Part shown: in pieces, positions 6,240 to 11,131 of the stretch | How positions within the stretch are numbered: position 1 is the stretch's first letter | How the letters are laid out: each line of letters begins with the position of its first letter | Source: Acidobacteriota bacterium | Lineage (GTDB): Bacteria; Acidobacteriota; Terriglobia; Terriglobales; Acidobacteriaceae | Length of the DNA stretch: 11,131 nt | Reading direction: 5' to 3' | Assembly: GCA_021779695.1 (NCBI GenBank) | Contig: JAJYAE010000135.1 | Span: 1 to 11,131, forward strand | Notes under the pieces: model-generated | Databases searched by the model: none | What the model was told of the DNA's origin: nothing | The model's input: the letters and a program-made list of their open reading frames with translations, nothing else | Made by a program: the position numbers and the translations under genes

Positions 6240-6604
6240 TCGCCCGCCTCAGCATCTGCGGGCAAACCGCCAACGAGCCAGCGCGCGAGAAGGCCTGTGG
6301 TGAGAAGCACGGCAAGGAAACTGACGACGAGGCTCATCGTCAGCGCGAATGCCTGGCGCGAGAGCACGCGACCCAGGTCCATGAGGCCCACCGTGAGCGG
6401 CACGAAGAGCAGGACCATGTGGCGCAGCAGCAGGTCTGCAGCGCGCTGCAGCCAGGCCAGCGGCACCACTCCCGTGGTCAGCGCCGCGTAGAGGAGCAGC
6501 AGACCAAGCACGCCCCCGGGAATGGGAACCCCGAGGCGGTGCAGCAGATTGCCCAACAAGAAAAATCCGATGAGAAGCGCGAGGCCGCGAGCCAGATCGA
6601 ACAT
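6236..6604 (-). CDS. lrgA: LrgA/CidA family holin-like membrane protein
   Basis: This 122-residue membrane protein has four hydrophobic segments, the usual size and topology of LrgA/CidA. It shows LGVPIPGGVLGLLLL (24-38), equivalent to the IPG-x-x-x-G core of the family, and LLFVPLTVGLM (65-75). It is the partner of the LrgB protein encoded directly downstream with a 4-base overlap. The two are thought to form a membrane complex for holin-like or small-acid transport functions. The ATG at 6604 gives the family-typical N-terminus. An upstream in-frame start at 6664 would add 20 non-hydrophobic residues with no family support. GAGG lies only 2 bases before the ATG and is part of a small inverted repeat, so initiation may be weak or controlled. 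Confidence 0.88.
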   Translation of the reverse strand: MFDLARGLALLIGFFLLGNLLHRLGVPIPGGVLGLLLLYAALTTGVVPLAWLQRAADLLLRHMVLLFVPLTVGLMDLGRVLSRQAFALTMSLVVSFLAVLLTTGLLARWLVGGLPADAEAGE

Positions 6605-6606
6605 GT

Positions 6607-6619
6607 CCTCATTGTGAGG
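6607..6619 (-). repeat. Small inverted repeat over the lrgA ribosome binding site
   Basis: CCTCA-CAA-TGAGG (minus strand) forms a 5-bp stem with a 3-base loop, and the 3' arm contains the only Shine-Dalgarno-like GAGG before the lrgA ATG. If formed in the mRNA, it would limit initiation. The stem is short and may be incidental. Confidence 0.22.
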
Positions 6620-6680
6620 CCTTGGGCCGCAACGCGCTATCTGATCAAAGGGCGGTGGCGACAACTGTGCTCCAAGGGCG

Positions 6681-6710
6681 TTGCCGTGCGGCCCGCACCG
6701 GGCTTATGCT
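6681..6710 (+). promoter_or_regulatory. Candidate promoter of the LssY-domain protein gene
   Basis: TTGCCG (6681-6686) and TATGCT (6705-6710) are separated by 18 bases; each matches its consensus at 4 of 6 positions. They lie 55 bases before the ATG at 6765, in the gap that separates this gene from divergent lrgA. The match is modest. Confidence 0.35.
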
Positions 6711-6764
6711 GTCGGCGTGCGTATCTGCCACCGGCCCCTGGCGGACGCGAGGGGTGAGGCACCG

Positions 6765-7955
6765 ATGAAGAAATCGCCCTTTTATCCAGTCTTCCTTTTC
6801 GGCCTTTTCGGATGCTGCCTCTCCGCTTCCTGCTGGCAGGCCGCGGCCTTGTCGCAAACGGCGGAAAAGGCGCGCAGCCTGCACACGTACAAGGTCGACG
6901 TACCAGCCACGGCGACCTGGGTGGACACGAAGATCGACTTGCGCGGTGGTGCAAAAGTGCGCTTCACGGCCACCGGGACGATGACGTATCCCACAGGACA
7001 GTCGCCCATGGACCGCCTGAGCACATCGGGTACATTTGGCCCGGCAGGGCTTGCGCGCGGGTTTGCCGATCTGCTGCATCAGTACCCCGTCAACGATGCG
7101 GGCCACGGTGCGGTGATTGCCCGCATCGGGGACGCAGCTTATGCGCAGCCGTTTCTGGTGGGTGCGAGCAAGGAATACGACGTGCCCGTAGCAGGGCGGC
7201 TCTATCTCGGCATCAATCAGAGCAAGAGTGAGGGTGCAAGCGCTACGGGAAGCTTCAAGGTGCAGATTGATCTGCTGGCCGAAGGATTATCCACCGCTGC
7301 CGCCACGACGGCGGGTGGTCCGGCGGATGCGCCAATTGCAGGCATCACTCCGCAGCTACTGGCCGAGATTCCACGACGCGTAACGGATCCAGACGGCAAT
7401 CCCGGGGACATGGTGAATGTCTTCCTCGTGGGCACGCAGGACCAGGTGCTGCAGGCCTTTGCCGCAGCGGGATGGGTACAGGTCGACAAGTCTGCCGGAG
7501 GTTCGGCGCTTGAGGCCATTCTCGATTCATTGGAAAAGAAGGATTACCTCACAATGCCGATGAGCACCCTGATGCTCTTCAACCGGCCGCAAGATTATGG
7601 CCTGGCGCACGGTGAGGCGGTGAAGGTTGCCATGTCGCGGCATCACTTGCGCCTATGGAAGTCGCCTTATGAAGTGGAGGGGCGGCCGCTGTGGTGCATC
7701 TCATCCACGCACGATATTGGATTTGAACGCGACCAGCGGAACAACGGCATCACGCACAAGATTGACCCGAACATTGATACCGAACGCGAGTTTGTGAGCG
7801 GCACGCTGGTGGCCACTGGCCTGGTGGCGCAGCGCGACCATGTGACGCCGGCCGATCCGCTGACCACGGCGAAGACGGCGACAGGAGGCGAGTTCCACTC
7901 TGACGGGCGCATCTCCGTGCTGATATTGAAGAACACCGGAGGCACACCGAACTGA
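6765..7955 (+). CDS. Secreted protein with LssY-like C-terminal domain
   Basis: The 396-residue product starts with a charged MKKS and a hydrophobic stretch (about 6-29) typical of a Sec signal peptide, with cleavage plausible near Ala26-Ser30. The mature N-terminal part (about 40-172) is beta-rich, with WVDTKIDLRGG (52-62) and VRFTATGTMTYPTG (65-78). It resembles the PA-IL (LecA)-like or galactose-binding jelly-roll segments of acidobacterial exported proteins. A Thr/Ala/Pro linker follows. The C-terminal part (about 215-355) resembles the LssY C-terminal domain: VNVFLVGTQDQVLQAFAAAGW (217-237), MPMSTLMLFNRPQDYG (264-279), RHHLRLWKSP (292-301) and WCISSTHDIGFE (310-321). The domain's function is unknown. 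The start is supported by GGTGAGG 5 bases upstream; the gene precedes the helicase gene by 62 bases but need not be linked to it. Confidence 0.82.
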   Translation: MKKSPFYPVFLFGLFGCCLSASCWQAAALSQTAEKARSLHTYKVDVPATATWVDTKIDLRGGAKVRFTATGTMTYPTGQSPMDRLSTSGTFGPAGLARGFADLLHQYPVNDAGHGAVIARIGDAAYAQPFLVGASKEYDVPVAGRLYLGINQSKSEGASATGSFKVQIDLLAEGLSTAAATTAGGPADAPIAGITPQLLAEIPRRVTDPDGNPGDMVNVFLVGTQDQVLQAFAAAGWVQVDKSAGGSALEAILDSLEKKDYLTMPMSTLMLFNRPQDYGLAHGEAVKVAMSRHHLRLWKSPYEVEGRPLWCISSTHDIGFERDQRNNGITHKIDPNIDTEREFVSGTLVATGLVAQRDHVTPADPLTTAKTATGGEFHSDGRISVLILKNTGGTPN

Positions 7956-7980
7956 GCAAGCCTGCTTGCGCCGGAACCGT

Positions 7981-7986
7981 TACACT
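7981..7986 (+). promoter_or_regulatory. Candidate -10 element of the helicase gene
   Basis: TACACT (4 of 6 matches to TATAAT) lies 31 bases before the GTG start at 8018. No good -35 hexamer is found at the standard distance. An AAAGGAAG purine run (7991-7998) follows but is 19 bases from the GTG, so the ribosome binding site is poor or used at a distance. A 10-bp palindrome GGAAGCTTCC (7994-8003) overlaps it. Confidence 0.3.
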
Positions 7987-8017
7987 AGGCAAAGGAAGCT
8001 TCCCGCCTGGACCCGCC

Positions 8018-10834
8018 GTGTCGTCACTCACTGCCAAACTGAATCCTGAGCAGCGCGCCGCCGTTGAAGCGACGGAAGGGCCGCTGCTGATCCTTGCCGG
8101 CGCCGGCTCGGGCAAGACACGCGTGATTACCAACCGCATCGCATGGCTTATCCAGGAGAAGGGCATTGCGCCGGACGCGATTCTGGCCGTCACCTTCACG
8201 AACAAAGCCGCCGCCGAGATGAGCGAGCGCGTGGAAAAGCTGCTGGGCCACTCCACCGTTGCCAAGCCGCTGATTGCGACCTTTCACTCGCTCTGCGTGC
8301 GCATCTTGCGGCGCGACATTGAGGCGCTGCAGGTGAACGGGAAGGGACTGACACGGTCGTTCGCCATCTACGACGAAAACGATCAGCAGGCCATTGTGAA
8401 GCAGATTATGCGACGCATGGGGTTGGACACGAAGCAACTGACACCACGGACGGTTCTGGGGCGCATTTCGTGGGCAAAGAACCACATGGTCGATCCGCAG
8501 GAGTACTACCTCGGCTCGAAGGACCCGAACAGCGAACGAATTGCGCACATCTACAAAGGTTACAAGGACGAGCTGCGGAAGAATAACGCGCTCGACTTTG
8601 ACGATCTGCTGCTGGAAGCGGCGCGGCTGCTGAAAGTAGCTGCCGATGTGCGCGAGCGCTACCAGCGCCGATACCGCTACCTGCTGGTAGACGAGTACCA
8701 GGACACAAACCGCCCGCAATATGAGCTGATGAAGCTGCTGGCCGGCGAAGCCAAGAACGTGTGCGCCGTGGGCGACGAGGACCAGAGCATCTACTCGTGG
8801 CGCGGCGCGGATATCCGCAACATTCTGGAGTTTGAGCAGGACTTTCCCCAGGCGCGCATCATTCGCCTGGAACAGAACTATCGCTCGACGCAGATCATTC
8901 TGGAAGCTGCCGGCGCGGTGGTGGCGAACAATGTGCGCCGCAAGGGCAAGAAGCTGTGGACCGACCGCCAGGGCGGCAGCCTGATTGGCTACTACGAGGC
9001 GCCCGACGGCGAGAACGAAGCGCTCTTCATCGCCGACCGCATTCAGAAATTTCTGCGCGAGAGTGCGGACGATTCGGAAGCCGCGCACTGCGCCGTGCTC
9101 TACCGCACCAACTCGCAGTCGCGGCTGGTGGAAGAGGCGCTGCGACGCTACGGTATTCGCTACACCATGGTGGGTGGCTTCAGCTTTTACGAGCGCGCAG
9201 AGATCAAGGACCTGCTGAGTTATCTGCGGCTGGTGCGGAACCCTCATGACTCGATGGCAGTGCAGCGCGTCATCAACACGCCGACGCGCGGCATTGGGAA
9301 AACGACACTGGAGACACTGGAACGACTGGCGCTGGAGACAGGCACATCGACCTGGGAGGCAATTGGCGCTGCCATCAAGAACAGGCTGGTGCCGGGGCGT
9401 GCATTGATGGCGCTTGAAAGCTTTCGGCAGCTCATTCTGGATGCGCAGGCGATGATGGACCCGGATTTTGCCGGCAAGCTGATGGCCGACGTGGGCGCTG
9501 CGCCTGCGGATGCGGACGCAGACACGGATTTTGCGTTTGGCGCAACGACGGAAGAGCCTGCGCAGCCAGTCACTGACACAAGTTTCGACTTCGGCGGAAA
9601 TGCAGACCAGATTCCCCTGCTGGATGCCTCGCATTTTTCGCCGTTTGCCGCATCCACAAAGAAGCCTTTCCTGAAGATGCCAAAGCAATCACAGGCTGGC
9701 CGAACGAAAGAGAAAACGCCGGATGAAAGCAAGGACAGCGCCGCCGAGCGACCGGCATTTCGCGCGCCGGGTGATGCGGCCACACTGCCCGAGTTGATTC
9801 GCTTCCTTATCGATCGCACGGGCTACATCAAGGCGCTTGAGGCCGAGGGCTCGCCGGAAGCCTTCAGCCGAATTGAGAACCTGAAGGAACTGGCCAACGC
9901 CGCGCACGACGCCGAAAGCCGTGGCGAGACACTGGCCGAGTTTCTGGATCACGCAGCGCTGGCATCGGACACCGACCAGTTTGACCCGGATGCGCGCGTG
10001 ACGCTGATGACACTCCACGCGGCCAAAGGACTGGAGTTTCCACTGGTCTTTCTAGCCGGGCTGGAAGAGGGTCTGTTTCCGCATTCGCGCACGCTCAACA
10101 ACCCTGAAGAGCTTGAAGAGGAACGCCGCCTCTGCTACGTCGGCATGACGCGGGCAATGAATACACTCATCCTGACACGCGCGCAATATCGCCGCCGTTA
10201 CGGCAATGACGCGCCGGAGATGAGCCTGCCTTCACGCTTTCTGGAGGAGGTGCCGACTCAGTTGACGGAGAATCTGAGCAGCCGCAATGCGGCTTGGACA
10301 GGTGCGGCGCACAGTTACGGCGCAGGGCGCAGGACAAGCAGCGGCGAATTTGGCGACCGGCACTACAACTACGAAGACGAGAGCCAGGAGACGCCGCAGT
10401 TCCGCGAGCGAAGCTCTTCCGCACGCACTGGCTTTGGCTCTCGCGGCGACTCATCCAAGCCATTCGTCGCGCCGTGGATGAAAGCAAGCAGCAAGGCTGC
10501 ATCCCCGGGTTCAAGCAGCGCTTCAAAATCAGAGGCTCCTGCGGCGACGCCAGAGTCGCTCGACAACATTGCGCGTTTTTTTGGCGGAAGCGGCGCGGGT
10601 GCAGGCGGATTGAAGACGAAGCCCGGAACGACTTCGCGGCCTGCAATGGACGTGCCGGCCCCGAGCGGCGAAACCGGCCTGAAGAAAGGCCAGCGCGTGC
10701 ACCATGCCAAGTACGGCGAAGGCACCATCCTTATCCGCGAGGGCGAGGGGGATGAGGCCAAGCTGACGGTGATGTTCAACCGGCACGGCATGAAGAAGTT
10801 GATGGAGAAGTTTGCGAACCTGCGCAGGGTTTAA
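8018..10834 (+). CDS. pcrA: PcrA/UvrD-type SF1A DNA helicase
   Basis: This is a cytoplasmic ATP-dependent 3'-5' DNA translocase/helicase of the UvrD/PcrA/Rep family, acting in nucleotide excision repair, replication restart and removal of RecA or stalled RNA polymerase. All motifs are present: Q-like LNPEQRAAV (8-16), Walker A GAGSGKT (28-34), motif II DEYQDTN (225-231), motif III GDEDQSIYSWRGA (252-264), motif IV EQNYRS (285-290), motif V TLMTLHAAKGLEF (662-674) and motif VI EERRLCYVGMTRA (701-713). Residues 887-938 form the Tudor-like C-terminal domain (GLKKGQRVHHAKYGEGTI) that contacts RNA polymerase in PcrA and UvrD. At 938 residues it exceeds typical PcrA (about 720-740). Two low-complexity stretches explain the excess: an insert at about 481-588 in the 2B region, and a Ser/Gly/Ala-rich linker at about 745-885. 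The start is GTG. The gene symbol rests on family resemblance; uvrD is an equally fair name. Confidence 0.95.
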   Translation: MSSLTAKLNPEQRAAVEATEGPLLILAGAGSGKTRVITNRIAWLIQEKGIAPDAILAVTFTNKAAAEMSERVEKLLGHSTVAKPLIATFHSLCVRILRRDIEALQVNGKGLTRSFAIYDENDQQAIVKQIMRRMGLDTKQLTPRTVLGRISWAKNHMVDPQEYYLGSKDPNSERIAHIYKGYKDELRKNNALDFDDLLLEAARLLKVAADVRERYQRRYRYLLVDEYQDTNRPQYELMKLLAGEAKNVCAVGDEDQSIYSWRGADIRNILEFEQDFPQARIIRLEQNYRSTQIILEAAGAVVANNVRRKGKKLWTDRQGGSLIGYYEAPDGENEALFIADRIQKFLRESADDSEAAHCAVLYRTNSQSRLVEEALRRYGIRYTMVGGFSFYERAEIKDLLSYLRLVRNPHDSMAVQRVINTPTRGIGKTTLETLERLALETGTSTWEAIGAAIKNRLVPGRALMALESFRQLILDAQAMMDPDFAGKLMADVGAAPADADADTDFAFGATTEEPAQPVTDTSFDFGGNADQIPLLDASHFSPFAASTKKPFLKMPKQSQAGRTKEKTPDESKDSAAERPAFRAPGDAATLPELIRFLIDRTGYIKALEAEGSPEAFSRIENLKELANAAHDAESRGETLAEFLDHAALASDTDQFDPDARVTLMTLHAAKGLEFPLVFLAGLEEGLFPHSRTLNNPEELEEERRLCYVGMTRAMNTLILTRAQYRRRYGNDAPEMSLPSRFLEEVPTQLTENLSSRNAAWTGAAHSYGAGRRTSSGEFGDRHYNYEDESQETPQFRERSSSARTGFGSRGDSSKPFVAPWMKASSKAASPGSSSASKSEAPAATPESLDNIARFFGGSGAGAGGLKTKPGTTSRPAMDVPAPSGETGLKKGQRVHHAKYGEGTILIREGEGDEAKLTVMFNRHGMKKLMEKFANLRRV

Positions 10835-10865
10835 TTGGACGAACTGGGTGCAGAACGCTCTTTAG

Positions 10866-10874
10866 TGCTAGAAT
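10866..10874 (+). promoter_or_regulatory. Extended -10 promoter of the cold-shock gene
   Basis: TGCTAGAAT combines a TGn extension with TAGAAT (5 of 6 matches to TATAAT) and lies 32 bases after the helicase stop codon. No -35 is seen at the normal distance, which is common for extended -10 promoters. Transcription would start near 10881 and give a leader of about 110 bases, the long-leader arrangement known for cold-shock mRNAs. Confidence 0.55.
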
Positions 10875-10920
10875 GGTGTTAGCCCTAGAATTCGAAATTG
10901 AAGTCCTTGCCTGTTCCGAG

Positions 10921-10964
10921 TTACCGCTCTACACGCAACCACTTCCAGATTGCGTTCGCGGTAA
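10921..10964 (+). promoter_or_regulatory. Nested stem-loop in the cold-shock mRNA leader
   Basis: An outer perfect 7-bp stem (TTACCGC at 10921-10927 with GCGGTAA at 10958-10964) encloses an inner perfect 6-bp stem (ACGCAA at 10933-10938 with TTGCGT at 10950-10955). An asymmetric internal loop (5 and 2 bases) and an 11-base apical loop complete it. The structure ends 26 bases before the ATG. The apical loop contains TTCC, which could pair with GGAA of the ribosome binding site (10978-10981). Leaders of cspA-type mRNAs are known to refold with temperature; function here is inferred from structure and position. Confidence 0.45.
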
Positions 10965-10990
10965 ATTTGCTTCAAAAGGAACAACACACA

Positions 10991-11131
10991 ATGGAAACAG
11001 GCACAGTCAAGTGGTTTAACGACGCCAAGGGTTTTGGATTTTTGAGCCGTGAGAACGGCGAGGACGTCTTCGTCCATCACAGCGCCATCCAGGCGAACGG
11101 CTTCCGCTCGCTGCAGGAAGGCCAGAAGGTC
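10991..11131 (+). CDS. Cold-shock protein, CspA family (3' end outside window)
   Basis: Cold-shock domain proteins are small OB-fold RNA/ssDNA-binding proteins that act as RNA chaperones. The first 47 codons are present and run off the window; the complete protein is normally about 65-70 residues. [16 protein letters not shown] (4-19) contains RNP1, and VFVHHSAI (26-33) contains RNP2. The aromatic and basic nucleic-acid contacts (Trp8, Phe15, Phe17, Phe27, His29) are intact. The ATG at 10991 has AAAAGGAA (10974-10981) 9 bases upstream. It has its own promoter and a structured leader after the helicase gene, so it is probably a separate transcript. Whether it is cold-induced or constitutive cannot be told from the coding part. 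Confidence 0.95.
   Translation, partial: METGTVKWFNDAKGFGFLSRENGEDVFVHHSAIQANGFRSLQEGQKV

Noticed and set aside
6804..6833. Lipoprotein signal (Cys17, Cys18 or Cys23) in the LssY-domain protein
   Set aside because: LFGC has Phe at -2, and SASC lacks an aliphatic residue at -3. Neither fits the lipobox well, so an ordinary Sec signal is favoured.
7987..8008. Palindrome GGAAGCTTCC with flanking AGGC/GCCT in the helicase leader
   Set aside because: The inner palindrome would leave only a 2-base loop and the outer stem is 4 bp, so it is not a stable hairpin. It is mentioned only as context for the weak ribosome binding site.
8024..9688. Very long antisense open frame (554 codons) opposite the helicase gene
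   Set aside because: It mirrors codons of a strongly conserved helicase in GC-rich DNA. Its translation is rich in Arg/His/Leu/Val with no family resemblance, and it has no ribosome binding site.
1..11131. CRISPR arrays, transposase genes, integrase genes, attachment sites, tRNA or rRNA genes
   Set aside because: No regularly spaced repeats, transposase or integrase motifs, long terminal inverted repeats, or tRNA-like cloverleaf with CCA/TTC-type arms were seen on either strand.

Overview
The window is GC-rich (roughly 60% by eye), densely packed bacterial DNA in which every gene belongs to a recognisable family. I see no phage, plasmid, insertion-sequence, CRISPR, tRNA or rRNA signal. The gene set suggests an Acidobacteriota genome, probably class Terriglobia: a secreted LssY C-terminal-domain protein, a PcrA/UvrD helicase with a long insert in its 2B region, and a hyp cluster with a small DUF1801 gene inside it. 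This placement is inferred from gene content, not from a marker gene.

Positions 156-4229 (minus strand) hold a compact [NiFe]-hydrogenase maturation operon in the order hypA-hypB-DUF1801-hypC-hypD-hypE. Most junctions are 4- to 8-base start/stop overlaps. HypA and HypB handle nickel. HypC, HypD and HypE build and carry the Fe(CN)2CO group. hypF, the hydrogenase subunits and the maturation endopeptidase are not in the window. Two points stand out: a DUF1801 gene (frataxin-like fold family) sits between hypB and hypC, and a near-consensus Crp/Fnr-type box (2740-2755) lies just upstream of hypC.

Positions 4230-4321 are a 92-base divergent intergenic region with candidate promoters for hypA and for a rightward PLP-dependent aminotransferase (4322-5512). 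Two perfect palindromes lie back to back beside the hypA -10 element. Convergent to the aminotransferase is an lrgA-lrgB pair (5535-6604, minus strand) encoding an LrgA/CidA and LrgB/CidB membrane system.

Positions 6605-7955 carry a leader and a secreted protein that joins an N-terminal beta-rich domain to an LssY-like C-terminal domain. Positions 8018-10834 encode a 938-residue PcrA/UvrD-type helicase with all the SF1A motifs, a disordered insert of about 108 residues and a C-terminal Tudor-like domain. The window ends in the first 47 codons of a cold-shock protein (10991 onward). Its leader has an extended -10 promoter and a nested stem-loop, a plausible temperature-responsive 5' UTR.

I did not find a convincing undescribed multi-gene system. 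The most useful leads are regulatory (the Crp/Fnr-like box and the csp leader hairpin) and contextual (DUF1801 inside the hyp operon).
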